Below, one piece after another: positions 19,001 through 27,195 of a stretch of 64,000 nucleotides of DNA. Made by a program: the position numbers and the translations under genes. Position 1 is the stretch's first letter; each line of letters starts with the position of its first letter. Below the pieces are notes generated by a model. It saw only the letters and a list, made by a program, of their open reading frames with translations, did no database searches and was not told where the DNA came from. This DNA comes from Myxococcus xanthus (GTDB lineage Bacteria > Myxococcota > Myxococcia > Myxococcales > Myxococcaceae), in NCBI RefSeq assembly GCF_900106535.1, contig NZ_FNOH01000010.1, positions 277,753-341,752 on the forward strand, in the 5' to 3' direction.

Positions 19001-21336
19001 CGTCCAAGCTGCCTTGGGAAACCGAGTACGACGAGGCCCTGACCCCGGCCGCGTTCAGCGTGGTCACGTTCCCGGACGGCAACCGCACGTTCTACGCGGA
19101 GAACACCGCTTCCTACGCCGACGTTCGCCTCATCTCGCCTGAGCTGCACGTCAGCGCGACCGAGCCCTTCGTGATCAACTTCATGCACGCTTGGGACTTC
19201 GAGGATGACTACGACGGCGCCACGGTCGAAATCTCCGAGGACGGTGGCCAGACCTGGGTGGACATCGGCGATCCGATCCACAACTCGGTTCTTGAGACCT
19301 ACCCGGGCAACCTGAACCCGCTGGCTGGCAAGCCCGCGCTGTCCAGCTACAACCCTCAGTTCCCGGGCATGCTCCCTGCGACCATCGACCTGGGCACGGC
19401 CTACGCCGGCAAGACGGTGCAGGTCCGCTTCCGGGTCGGTACGGACGAGAGCGGCGGCTACACGGGCTGGCTGCTGGACGACCTCGAGTTCAACGGCATC
19501 ACGAACACTCCGTTCGCCACCATCGCGCCCGAGGATGGCGTTTGTGTGAACCCCTGGCCCATCGCCAACGCCGGTCCGGACCGGTCCATCGCGCCGGGTG
19601 AACTGGTGAGCCTCTACGGTTCGGCTGCCGATCCGGAAGGCCAGCCGGTGACCTTCACCTGGGCACAGACGTCTGGCCCTGCGGTCACCCTGGCGGGTGC
19701 CAACACCCTGAACCCGTCGTTCACGGCGCCGCAGGTTACCGAGTCCACCGCACTGGTGTTCACGCTGACCGTCTCCGACGGCGTCAAGACGTCCACGGAC
19801 TCGGTGACCGTGACGGTGGCGCTCCCCAACAATCCGCCCACCGTGAACGCGGGCCTCGACGGCATCGTCGAGGAGCGCGCTGAGTACACGCTGAGCGGCT
19901 CCGCCAGCGATGCGGATGGCAATGCCCTCACGTACCTGTGGACCCAGGTCTCCGGTACGCCGGTGGCGGTGAAGGACTACACCACGCCGACGGCGACGTT
20001 CATCGCGCCCGAGGTCACGCTGGATGAGTCGCTGGTCTTCCGTCTGACGGTCAGCGACGGCATCGCCACGGTGAACGACACGGTCACCGTGACGGTCACC
20101 AACGCGAACCGCGCGCCCATCGTCTCCGACACGTCCGTGGCCTTCGCCGCGGGCACTGTCACCGTGACGGCCTCCGCGGTCGACCCGGATGGTGACGCGC
20201 TCAGCTACAGCTGGGAGCAGACGGGTGGTTCGACGGTCGCCATCAATGGCGCCGACACGTCCGCCATCTCCTTCGCCACCCCGGTCCCGGGTTCGTACGA
20301 GTTCACCGTGACGGCGACGGACGGCTCGGCCTCTGCCTCCAAGGCGGTGCCGGTGACCATCATCGATGGTTCTCTGCCGGCGAACTCTGCGCCGACCGTG
20401 AACGCGGGCATCGATGCCACGGCGAACGCTGGTGACGTCGTGACGCTCAGCGGCTCCGCGAGCGACGCCGAGGGTGACACGCTGACGTACCACTGGGAGC
20501 AGATCGGTGGCACGGATGTGACCCTGACGGGCGCCGACACCCTGACGCCGTCGTTCACCGCGCCGAGCACGGCCAGCGGTACCACGCTCGGCTTCATCCT
20601 GACGGTCAGCGATGGCACCTCGACCACCAGCGATGCCGTGCGCGTCATCGTGGCGGCGGACCCGGGTGCCAACCCGAGCAACACTGCTCCGGAAGCGGAC
20701 GCGGGCGAGTCGGCCATCGTGGCGGAGGGCGCCACTGTGACGCTCAACGGCACGGCGACCGACGCTGACGGTGACACGCTCGTCATCGTCTGGACGCAGA
20801 TCGGCGGCACGCCCGTGACGCTGTCTGACGCGTCCTCGCTGACGCCGACGTTCACCGCCCCGGCCTCCTCCGATCCGCTGACCTTCCTCCTGATGGTCAG
20901 CGACGGTACGGCGACTGTCGTCGACGTGACGTCCATCAGCGTGACCGAGGAGAACGTCGCGCCGGTGGCGTCCGCTCGCGCGGTGCTCTCTGGCAACCAG
21001 ACGTCGGCCACGCTCGACGGCTCGGCTTCCAGCGACGCGAACGGCGATGTGCTGACGTACCGCTGGACGCAGGTCTCCGGCCCGAACGCGACCATCTCCG
21101 GCGCGGACCAGGCGGTTGCGGTCGTCAACCTGCCTGACCTCGACGACAAGACGGCGTCGTTCTCGTTCCGCCTGACGGTGAAGGACTCCGCGGGCACCGA
21201 GAGCAGCACCACCGTGCAGTTCTCCGCCCGCAACGGCGGTGACAGCGGTGGCTGCTCCGCGACGGGCGCGGGCGCTCCGGTCGGCATGATCGGCCTGGCG
21301 CTGCTCGGCCTGCTGCGCCGCCGTCGTCTGAACTGA
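16009..21336 (+). CDS. secreted M36 (fungalysin) metalloprotease with PA insert, PKD-like repeats and MYXO-CTERM tail
   Basis: 1775 residues from GTG 16009, chosen because TGGAG lies nine bases upstream; an ATG at 15994 is the alternative. A signal peptide (RRLVATLSGLALVLSGTSSVA) precedes an FTP-type propeptide. The catalytic domain contains HEWGH at about 641-645 and the third ligand in EGWGDFTALL. A protease-associated domain (VVGKIAIIDRGTCGFVDKV) is inserted before the zinc site. After a linking domain come six tandem Ig/PKD-like repeats, then GGCSATGAGAPVG, a hydrophobic helix and RRRR, the MYXO-CTERM signal for myxosortase processing and surface anchoring. Probably an extracellular protease for prey or protein degradation. 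Confidence 0.93.
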   Translation: MRRLVATLSGLALVLSGTSSVARTLPNYDALQDAKPAGRAAAGFKPVNSSLKGARVAHKDSLTGSPTFIWTHPTSEQTKLRGEYAKMSPAKAALAQISAHAPLYGLASFEAAGATVTNVSTNTQGVKVVTLAQESSGIEVFRQSLKVLLNKHNQVVAISGSLSKHGSAEIPKGKARFTVPATEAIAVAYKDLTGAALDRNLLTRVSDAKKGDKYSHFTLASYARPLEEGFVIPARAKQVYFPLPGKLVPAYYVEINTSRANSVDSDYFAYVISATDGQLLMRNNLTAHAEFSYRVFSDTTPPYTPHDGPIGSGGTPHPTGNPDGYQSPYVPANLITLESLPFSRNDPWLPDGATETQGNNVDAYADLADPDYYSPGDLRASVTAPGVFDRIIDFGIQPNANNEQIAAATTSLFFLNNWLHDWYYDAGFDEASGNAQHDNFGRGGVGGDRLHAQAQDYSGTDNANMRTPADGASPRMQMYLFAGARNSRLTANAPAEVAGDYEGGVSSTFGPQTFNVTGDVVAALDAANTAGPTDRDGCTALTNAAEVVGKIAIIDRGTCGFVDKVTNAQNAGAIGVIIHDNVAGPTIDLGGDSTTITIPTLRVNLDDGNVLRSGLPALNVTLWRGPTAWIDGTIDNAIVAHEWGHYISNRLVANSSGLVNNQGRSMGEGWGDFTALLMMVRAEDINVPSNANWNGAYAAAGYATRADANSEFFGIRRGTYSSDQTKNALSFRHIMDGVALPTGVPFNGNTGQPNSQVHNSGEIWATMLWECYTSLLRAHPFQEAQDRMKSYLVNGYKLTPAAPTYLEARDAVIAAAYANDPADAERFWTAFAKRGAGVGAVAPDRYSTNHAGVVESFVVGSAIQIVSAEFIDDVEAGSCDLDGILDNGETGRIEVTVRNAGALPASASSVNLSSAFSGLEFGNGGQASFPAIPVFGTATVSIPVSLTGATGQQDVTIDIAARDAGQAIPGDITDSIILTTHFDERENSSNIEDVQISPSKLPWETEYDEALTPAAFSVVTFPDGNRTFYAENTASYADVRLISPELHVSATEPFVINFMHAWDFEDDYDGATVEISEDGGQTWVDIGDPIHNSVLETYPGNLNPLAGKPALSSYNPQFPGMLPATIDLGTAYAGKTVQVRFRVGTDESGGYTGWLLDDLEFNGITNTPFATIAPEDGVCVNPWPIANAGPDRSIAPGELVSLYGSAADPEGQPVTFTWAQTSGPAVTLAGANTLNPSFTAPQVTESTALVFTLTVSDGVKTSTDSVTVTVALPNNPPTVNAGLDGIVEERAEYTLSGSASDADGNALTYLWTQVSGTPVAVKDYTTPTATFIAPEVTLDESLVFRLTVSDGIATVNDTVTVTVTNANRAPIVSDTSVAFAAGTVTVTASAVDPDGDALSYSWEQTGGSTVAINGADTSAISFATPVPGSYEFTVTATDGSASASKAVPVTIIDGSLPANSAPTVNAGIDATANAGDVVTLSGSASDAEGDTLTYHWEQIGGTDVTLTGADTLTPSFTAPSTASGTTLGFILTVSDGTSTTSDAVRVIVAADPGANPSNTAPEADAGESAIVAEGATVTLNGTATDADGDTLVIVWTQIGGTPVTLSDASSLTPTFTAPASSDPLTFLLMVSDGTATVVDVTSISVTEENVAPVASARAVLSGNQTSATLDGSASSDANGDVLTYRWTQVSGPNATISGADQAVAVVNLPDLDDKTASFSFRLTVKDSAGTESSTTVQFSARNGGDSGGCSATGAGAPVGMIGLALLGLLRRRRLN
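19561..21228 (+). repeat. six tandem Ig/PKD-like domain repeats inside the M36 protease
   Basis: Six diverged units of about 85-95 codons, each recognisable by a pattern like LSGSASDADGxxLTYxWxQxxG followed by FTAP and FxLTVSDG. They are most like K319L/REJ-type PKD domains and probably act as a stalk or substrate-binding array between the catalytic domain and the cell-surface anchor. Unit three is the most divergent. Confidence 0.8.
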
Positions 21337-21444
21337 GACGCGCGGGTCCTCCTCCTGCCTCCGGGTGGGAGGAGGCCTCCGCGGGGCCCGGATGAAGTGA
21401 GTGTCCGGGCGCCGCGGAACGCCGACTGAAGATGAATTTCCTGG

Positions 21445-21485
21445 CGGCCGGCTCCCGGATTCAAGGGGGCCGGCCGTCGACTTTT
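21445..21485. terminator. terminator hairpin between M36 protease and patatin genes
   Basis: 12-base GC-rich stem CGGCCGGCTCCC / GGGGGCCGGCCG with an 8-base loop, followed by CTTTT. It lies between converging genes. A second, weaker hairpin (CCTCCTCC / GGAGGAGG) lies closer to the protease stop, near 21350-21380. Confidence 0.7.
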
Positions 21486-21507
21486 CCGGGCCGAGGCGCC
21501 GCGGACC

Positions 21508-22566
21508 TCAGAGGGGCCGCACGTGCTCCGCGAGGCGTCCGGTGGCCATCAGCTCGTGCAACGCGTCGCCCATGCGCTCGCTCTCGGAGACCACCTGGTT
21601 CCAGGCGCGCATGCGCTCGGCGTCCTTCATCCGTTCGAAGTCGACCCGGTCTGGGATCCGGCCGCCAGGAAGGCGGGCCACCAGCTCCGGAGACGGGGCG
21701 ATGAGCAGCGCCCTGCGGAAGTTCTGGGGCCGTGCCCGCCGCCACCGCAGCGACTTGTCGAACCAGCCCGGCACCACGTACGGGTAGAAGTGCGGGTACA
21801 GCACCAGGCCCGTGCCTGGGCCGAAGTCCAGGTCCAGGTGGTAGTCGACCACGCCGCCGTCGCGAAACACGCCCGCGGGCGCGCCGGGAATACGCACGCC
21901 ACTGAAGAGCAGGGGGATGGAGCCTGACGCCAGCAGCGCCAGCCGCAGGTTCTCCCGCGTCAGTGGCAGGTGGGTGGAGGGCAGGTCGTTGAGCCCGGTG
22001 AAGGGGCTGGTGTCCCCGGCCGTGTGGAAGATGACGCGCTCCATGTGGAGCCCCAGCGTCCGTCGGCTGACCAGGTTGCCCAGGGCGCAGAGCACGAGCC
22101 CGAAGAGCTGCGCCCCCGGGCCTTCCATTCCCACCGCCCCCCGGCACAGCGCGGTGACGACATGCAGCCGTGCCCAGGGGTGGTCCAGAATCTCCGCTTC
22201 ACCATCCTCGCCCAGCAGCGCATCCAGGATGCGCTCGCAGGTCTCGCTCACCTGGGTGGGCGTGGGCTTGGGCGGATAGCGTTGGTCGATGTACGCCGCC
22301 TCGAAGCGGCGCAAGGCCAGCACCGGGTCCTTCTGGGCCATGCAGGCGAGCCGCCAGCTTCCAATGGAACTGCCGATGAGGTGGAGGGGGCGCGAGCGGT
22401 TCTGGAAGAGGCCGGCGAAGAGCGCCCGGTCCAGTCCCGCCAGCACCAGCCACTTCGGACCGCCGGAGGCGCCGGGGACGACGTCCACGTCGTCCCCGCG
22501 CAAGCCTCGTTCGCGAATGAGCCGGAGCGCGTCCGGCCCGGCCAGGAGCGTGAGGTGGGAGGCCAT
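21508..22566 (-). CDS. patatin-like phospholipase
   Basis: 352 residues. Patatin lipid acyl hydrolases use a Ser-Asp dyad; the nucleophile elbow is GSSIGSW (GxSxG, about residues 65-71), the oxyanion-hole glycines are in VPGASGGPKW, and the catalytic Asp is in the DGG of VFRDGGVVDYHLD. No signal peptide is seen, so it is cytoplasmic or exported without one. The product probably hydrolyses phospholipids or other acyl esters. Convergent with the M36 protease gene and divergent from the amidase gene. Confidence 0.86.
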   Translation of the reverse strand: MASHLTLLAGPDALRLIRERGLRGDDVDVVPGASGGPKWLVLAGLDRALFAGLFQNRSRPLHLIGSSIGSWRLACMAQKDPVLALRRFEAAYIDQRYPPKPTPTQVSETCERILDALLGEDGEAEILDHPWARLHVVTALCRGAVGMEGPGAQLFGLVLCALGNLVSRRTLGLHMERVIFHTAGDTSPFTGLNDLPSTHLPLTRENLRLALLASGSIPLLFSGVRIPGAPAGVFRDGGVVDYHLDLDFGPGTGLVLYPHFYPYVVPGWFDKSLRWRRARPQNFRRALLIAPSPELVARLPGGRIPDRVDFERMKDAERMRAWNQVVSESERMGDALHELMATGRLAEHVRPL

Positions 22567-22644
22567 ATCGGCCCGCCAACCTAACGAAGCCCCACCGGGG
22601 TTGCGACTCTTCGCGTGCCGCCGGGGTGCTGTAGCCTCCCCACC

Positions 22645-24324
22645 ATGAAGAAAACCGCAGCCTCTCCCGGCTCCCCGGTGGGCCTCAGCCGCCGCACCGT
22701 CCTGCGCGGAACGGCCGCTGCCACGGCGCTCGCCTCACTGGATGTCCCCGCCCATGCGGCCCCGACGCCGGCGCGGCCCTTCGAGCTGGCCGAGGCCACC
22801 GTGGTGGACCTCCAGGCCGCGATGAAGGCAGGCGAGCTCACCGCGCAAGGCCTCGCGGAGCGCTACCTCGCGCGCATCGCCGACTGGGACTCGCGCGGGC
22901 GCCTGCCGCTGCGCTCCGTCATCGAGCTGAACCCGGACGCGCTCGCCACGGCCGCCGCGCTCGACCAGGAGCGCCGCGAGAAGGGACCCCGGGGCCCGCT
23001 GCACGGCATCCCGGTGCTCCTCAAGGACAACATCGCCACCGCGGACCAGATGCAGACGACGGCGGGTTCCCTGGCGTTGGTGGGCGCGCGGCCGTCTCGG
23101 GACGCGTTCATCGTGGAGCGCCTGCGAGCCGCGGGCGCGGTCATCCTGGGCAAGACGAACCTGAGCGAGTGGGCCAACTTCCGCTCCACGCGCTCGGCCA
23201 GTGGCTGGAGCGCGCGGGGTGGCCAGACGCGCAACCCGTATGCGCTCGACAGGACGCCTTCGGGCTCCAGTTCGGGGGCGGGTGCGGCCACGGCGGCCAA
23301 CTTCTGCGCCGTGTCCGTGGGCACGGAGACGGATGGCTCCATCGTGTCGCCCGCGGCGGCCAGCGCGTTGGTGGGGCTCAAGCCGACGGTGGGACTGGTG
23401 AGCCGCTCCGGCATCATTCCCATCTCCCACAGCCAGGACACGGCCGGCCCCATGACGCGCACCGTGGCGGATGCCGCGGCGCTGTTGAGCGTGCTCGCGG
23501 GCGTGGACCCTTCGGACGGGGCGACGGGGGCGAGCCGGGGCAAGGCCCATGCGGACTACACCCGGTTCCTCGATGTGGACGGGCTGAAGGGCGCTCGCAT
23601 CGGCGTGCCCCGGGAGCGCTTCTTCGGCTACCACCCGGCCACCGACGCGCTCGTGGAGGAGGCCTTGGCCTTGATGAAGTCCCGCGGCGCCATCCTCGTG
23701 GACCCGGCGCCGATTCCCGCGGTGGCGCAGGTGGACGCCCCCGAACTGGAGGTCCTCCTCTACGAGTTCAAGGCGGGGCTGGAGGCCTACCTTGCGACGT
23801 TGGAGGAGGGGACGGCCCCGCGCACGCTCGCGGAGCTCATCCGCTACAACGAAGCGCACGCGCCGTCGGAGCTGCCGTACTTCGGCCAGGAGCTCTTCCA
23901 CATGGCTCAGGCCAAGGGGCCCCTGACGGACAAGGCCTATCTCAAGGCCCTCCAGGCTTGCCGCCGCCTGTCGCGCGCGCAGGGGCTGGACGCGGTGATG
24001 AAGAAGCACCAGCTGGATGCGCTGGTCGCGCCGACGCAGGCACCCGTGGGGCTCATCGACCCCATCAACGGTGACCACTGGCTGGGCAGCAGCTCCACGC
24101 CCGCGGCCGTATCAGGCTATGCCTCCATCACCGTGCCCGCGGGGTTCGTGTACGGCTTGCCCGTGGGGCTGTCCTTCATCGGCGGGGCCTGGAGCGAGCC
24201 CGTCCTCTTGAAGCTGGCTCATGCCTATGAACATGCGTCGAAGCACCGCCGCCCGCCCACCTTCGCGGAGACGGCGGACCTGCGGGTGCACGCTGGCGCG
24301 GGAAGCCCACCCGCGAAGCCCTGA
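22645..24324 (+). CDS. Tat-exported amidase-signature enzyme
   Basis: 559 residues from ATG 22645. The N-terminus carries a twin-arginine signal (SRRTVLRG, then a mild hydrophobic run ending in AHA), so folded export is expected. The amidase-signature Ser-cisSer-Lys triad is visible: Lys in VLLKDNIAT, cis-Ser in the GSSSGAG loop, nucleophile Ser in GTETDGSIVSPAA. Related enzymes hydrolyse amides of varied substrates, including peptide amides and acylated amines; the exact substrate cannot be inferred. Ends one base before the converging DUF1330 gene. Confidence 0.9.
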   Translation: MKKTAASPGSPVGLSRRTVLRGTAAATALASLDVPAHAAPTPARPFELAEATVVDLQAAMKAGELTAQGLAERYLARIADWDSRGRLPLRSVIELNPDALATAAALDQERREKGPRGPLHGIPVLLKDNIATADQMQTTAGSLALVGARPSRDAFIVERLRAAGAVILGKTNLSEWANFRSTRSASGWSARGGQTRNPYALDRTPSGSSSGAGAATAANFCAVSVGTETDGSIVSPAAASALVGLKPTVGLVSRSGIIPISHSQDTAGPMTRTVADAAALLSVLAGVDPSDGATGASRGKAHADYTRFLDVDGLKGARIGVPRERFFGYHPATDALVEEALALMKSRGAILVDPAPIPAVAQVDAPELEVLLYEFKAGLEAYLATLEEGTAPRTLAELIRYNEAHAPSELPYFGQELFHMAQAKGPLTDKAYLKALQACRRLSRAQGLDAVMKKHQLDALVAPTQAPVGLIDPINGDHWLGSSSTPAAVSGYASITVPAGFVYGLPVGLSFIGGAWSEPVLLKLAHAYEHASKHRRPPTFAETADLRVHAGAGSPPAKP

Positions 24325-24325
24325 C

Positions 24326-24703
24326 TCAGGGCTCCGGCGACGTGGCCCAGGGCGTGGTGGCCTGGAGCACGGCTTCTTGGAGCGCCTCCGTGCGCAGGTG
24401 CGCGATGTGCTGGTACTCCGGGTCCGCCACCATCTGTAGGAAGGCGGCGCGGCTGGGATAGCGGACCAGGAGCACCGCGTCCCATGTCTGTCCGGGATCG
24501 GCCACCAGCGCCGTGGAGCCGTCTCCGGCGTAGAGGGGCTGGGCGCCCACCTTCTGGATGAAGGGCATCACCGCGCTCGCATAGGCCTCATAGGACGCGC
24601 GGCCGCCTTCCTTGAAGCGCACCAGGTTCAGGATGACCACGGGGCCTCCCGGATCCTCCCGCATGAAGCGTTCAACGTCGGTGTGCTGAGGATCGACGGC
24701 CAT
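24326..24703 (-). CDS. DUF1330 family protein
   Basis: 125 residues with the ferredoxin-like dimeric alpha-beta barrel layout of DUF1330: GGPVVILNLVRFKEGG, YEAYASAVMPFIQKVGAQ, YAGDG and YPSRAAFLQMVADPEYQ. The biochemical role of the family is unknown. A strong GAGGAGG site precedes the ATG. It follows the 2OG oxygenase gene on the same strand by 26 bases, so the two are probably co-transcribed. Confidence 0.82.
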   Translation of the reverse strand: MAVDPQHTDVERFMREDPGGPVVILNLVRFKEGGRASYEAYASAVMPFIQKVGAQPLYAGDGSTALVADPGQTWDAVLLVRYPSRAAFLQMVADPEYQHIAHLRTEALQEAVLQATTPWATSPEP

Positions 24704-24729
24704 GGTGCCTCCTCGGTTCGGGATGAAAG

Positions 24730-25455
24730 CTATTCCAACGTGCCAACGGAGCTGCCACCGGGCTGCTCGCGCTGGTGGTCGAGATACGCGGCGAAGCCTG
24801 CCTTGGATTGGATGCGGAAGGCGGGGATTCGGGCGAGCGCCTCGGGCGGGAAGACGTATTGCTCACACACGAGGCTGGCGCGGGTCGCGCCTTCCTGGCT
24901 GCCAGTGAAGGGCCGCACCTCGTGTTGGAGGTCGCCGCGGAAGTGCACCAGCAGGCCCTCGCGTGGGCGGATTTCACCCACGGGGGTGTCATTCTGGAGA
25001 AGGCGCAGCTCACCACCCTGGGCGCGCTCGGGGACCTGGAGATACAGCACGCTCACGTGCCGGGGCGTCGCGTCGGGGACGCCGCTGGGCTCCTGCAGTG
25101 TCGCGTCGATGTGTCGCCCCACGCCGCGCCCCGCATCGAGCAACAAGAGGTTGAGATAGAATGCATTGGGGGCGGGCCGCTCCCGCCGCGAACCCCAGAG
25201 CCGCTCATGCCAAGGCAACAATCCTGTCGCATGGAGCGGGTCCAGCACGTGGGCCAGGTAGGGCACCAGGAAGGGGAAGCGGGCCTCCAACGTGGCGCGG
25301 CCCTCGTGCGTGAAGATGAAGGCAAACCCCCGGCTGGCCTGGAACGTCCCCATCAACGGACTGCGTGCCACGAAGCGCGAGCCGAGCAGGGCGGTCCGCA
25401 GTTCGTGAAGCGCGCTGCGGGGCAAGGCCTCTCGGCGGGTGATGTAAGCACGCAC
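24730..25455 (-). CDS. 2-oxoglutarate/Fe(II)-dependent oxygenase family protein
   Basis: 241 residues, GTG start. The double-stranded beta-helix iron ligands are visible as HID in VGRHIDATL and the distal His in DLQHEVRPF, with an Arg downstream (RASLVCEQY) positioned to bind 2-oxoglutarate. Neighbouring strands (HVSVLYLQVPERAQGGELRLL, GLLVHFRGDLQHEV) fit the prolyl-hydroxylase-like group. The substrate is unknown. Divergent from the O-methyltransferase gene, sharing a low-GC intergenic region. Confidence 0.78.
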   Translation of the reverse strand: MRAYITRREALPRSALHELRTALLGSRFVARSPLMGTFQASRGFAFIFTHEGRATLEARFPFLVPYLAHVLDPLHATGLLPWHERLWGSRRERPAPNAFYLNLLLLDAGRGVGRHIDATLQEPSGVPDATPRHVSVLYLQVPERAQGGELRLLQNDTPVGEIRPREGLLVHFRGDLQHEVRPFTGSQEGATRASLVCEQYVFPPEALARIPAFRIQSKAGFAAYLDHQREQPGGSSVGTLE

Positions 25456-25561
25456 GGGGAGACTCGGACTTCAGGGTGAATAAGAGAACCGTAGCAGTTT
25501 TACAGCCTACCTTATAGGTTGCAGCTTAGCCGATGCTACTCAACTCCTTGGAGACGGACAC

Positions 25562-26602
25562 ATGAGCCAGCAACCTCGAGCCTCTCACGCGCCTCCGCCC
25601 GCCGCTCTGCAGATGACGCAAATGGTCTATGGCTTCTGGGTTTCCCGAAGCCTTCAAATCATGGCGGAACTCGAGCTCGCGGATACCATCGGTGATACGC
25701 CCAAGACGGTCGAGGAGCTCGCCGAGGCGAGTGGGACTCATGCACCCACGCTGCGCCGGCTGTTGCGACTGCTCAGCGGCCTGGGTGTGCTCGTGAAGGA
25801 TGAGTCCACGCAGCGCTGGGCCCTCACCGAGCTGGGCGGAATGCTTCGCAAGGACAACCCCGGCTCCGTGTATGGCTCGCTCCGGGCGCATGGACACATC
25901 CTGTCGTGGCAGGCGTGGGGAGACCTGGTCACCGCATTGAAGACGGGCAAGCCCACGGTCGAGAAGTTCATGGGCGACACGTTCTTCAACTACATGACGA
26001 CGCATCCCGACGTCGCCGCCATCTTCAATGGCAGCATGGCCGCGTACCAGACGCTGAACGCGCCCGCCGTGGTGAACGGATATGACTTCTCCTCCGCGCG
26101 CAGCATCGTCGACGTGGGCGGCGGTACGGGCATGCTGCTGACGCACATCCTCAAGGCCAATCCCGGCGTCCGTGGCACCGTCTTCGAAATGCCACACGTG
26201 GCGGTGGAGGCCCGCGAGCGAATCGCCGAGCAGGGGCTGTCGCCGCGGTGTGACGTCGTCGCTGGTGACTTCTTCGAGTGCATCGTTCCCGAAGGCAAGG
26301 ACGTCTACATCCTGTCGCAGATCCTCCATGACTGGGATGACGAGCAGAGCCTGCGCATCCTCAAGTGCATCCGCGCGGCGATGCGTCCCGACTCGCGGTT
26401 GCTCATCGTGGAGACGGTGCTGCCCGGCGACAACGTGCCCCACTTCGGCAACCTCTACGATCTGGCCATGCTCGTGCTCGTGGGCGGCCGGGAGCGCACG
26501 GGGCCGGAGTACACGGCGCTCTTGGAGAAGGCGGGGCTGAGACTGTCCAACGTCTTCCCGACGACGATGCCGCCCAGCGTCGTCGAAGCCGTGGTGGCCT
26601 GA
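25562..26602 (+). CDS. SAM-dependent O-methyltransferase (family 2, acetylserotonin/polyketide type)
   Basis: 346 residues. An N-terminal winged-helix dimerisation domain (VEELAEASGTHAPTLRRLLRLL) precedes the Rossmann methyltransferase domain with motif I SIVDVGGGTGML, motif II-like GTVFEMPHV, and the catalytic-base region ILHDWDDEQSLRIL. This family methylates hydroxyl groups of small aromatic or polyketide metabolites. No biosynthetic cluster surrounds it, so the substrate is open. GGAGACGG just upstream of the ATG is the ribosome-binding site. Confidence 0.9.
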   Translation: MSQQPRASHAPPPAALQMTQMVYGFWVSRSLQIMAELELADTIGDTPKTVEELAEASGTHAPTLRRLLRLLSGLGVLVKDESTQRWALTELGGMLRKDNPGSVYGSLRAHGHILSWQAWGDLVTALKTGKPTVEKFMGDTFFNYMTTHPDVAAIFNGSMAAYQTLNAPAVVNGYDFSSARSIVDVGGGTGMLLTHILKANPGVRGTVFEMPHVAVEARERIAEQGLSPRCDVVAGDFFECIVPEGKDVYILSQILHDWDDEQSLRILKCIRAAMRPDSRLLIVETVLPGDNVPHFGNLYDLAMLVLVGGRERTGPEYTALLEKAGLRLSNVFPTTMPPSVVEAVVA

Positions 26603-26631
26603 ACCACCAGCGGTCGCTGTGAGGCGGGGGC

Positions 26632-26960
26632 TCAGTGGTCCGCCCGCCTCCGGCGCTGCCGGGACGTGTCGAGCATGTTCAGCAAGGCCTTCTCCGAACA
26701 GTGGAGGCTCCCGCTCCGCGTCTCCGCCAGCTCGTCCACGGAGTCGAACCAGGTGTTCACCACCTGGCCGCGCTCGAACATGGCGCGCACGGACGGGTAG
26801 ATATGCGAGGACCGCGCCACCGCGGGGGGCCCAGGTACTCGGCGGCCTCCTTCACGGCGGCCACCATGGTCTTCGTGAGCACCGTCTTCTTCACCGGGCC
26901 ACCGGTGTCTCCGGAGGGCAGGGGCCGTACTCTCGCGCTGGATCCGCTTGAGTTGCGTCT
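26632..26960 (-). pseudogene. remnant of a type IB DNA topoisomerase gene (C-terminal end)
   Basis: Two frames together give the C-terminal end of a bacterial type IB topoisomerase. One frame reads VKKTVLTKTMVAAVKEAAEYLG and the next continues PPAVARSSHIYPSVRAMFE, matching the family's xxAVKxVAxxLGNTPAVxRxSYIxPxV pattern that follows the catalytic tyrosine region. The join falls in a run of six Gs on the plus strand (26824-26829), so a one-base loss explains the frameshift. Upstream catalytic parts are absent, so this is a decayed remnant rather than a sequencing slip alone. It lies 29 bases past the converging O-methyltransferase. Confidence 0.55.
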
Positions 26961-27195
26961 CGGGCCGGGCTGCTGGCCGGGGACGGGACTGCCGGGTTGG
27001 TTCCGCGTGAGGGGCCGTGCGCCTTGCGTCAGGGGAATCCCGCCCGCCCCATGTGAGCCGTCCTCCCGTGGTGCTCAGGGGGGGGCCGCGCGGCAACGCA
27101 GGTGCCGACCGGCCGCCCGCCCAGGGACAGGGCAGAAAAGCGCAAGGCGCGTTTTCGATGGGAATGACATTCGTTTAGAGTGGGGAGCAAGCCGT

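Noticed and set aside
15847..20493. 1548-codon open frame on the minus strand opposite the M36 protease
   Set aside because: Arg/Val-rich shadow of the third codon position; no motifs, and it would overlap a well-supported protease gene.
22579..22644. Ten-codon N-terminal extension of the amidase starting at 22615
   Set aside because: The Tat signal begins properly at the MKKT start; the extension has no signal features.
23169..24074. Second-frame open region inside the amidase gene
   Set aside because: Gly/Ala/Arg-rich shadow frame with no domain.
26635..27195. N-terminal extension of the YqiJ-like protein running back through the topoisomerase remnant
   Set aside because: No similarity and the ATG at 27196 has GGGGAG upstream with a typical membrane start.
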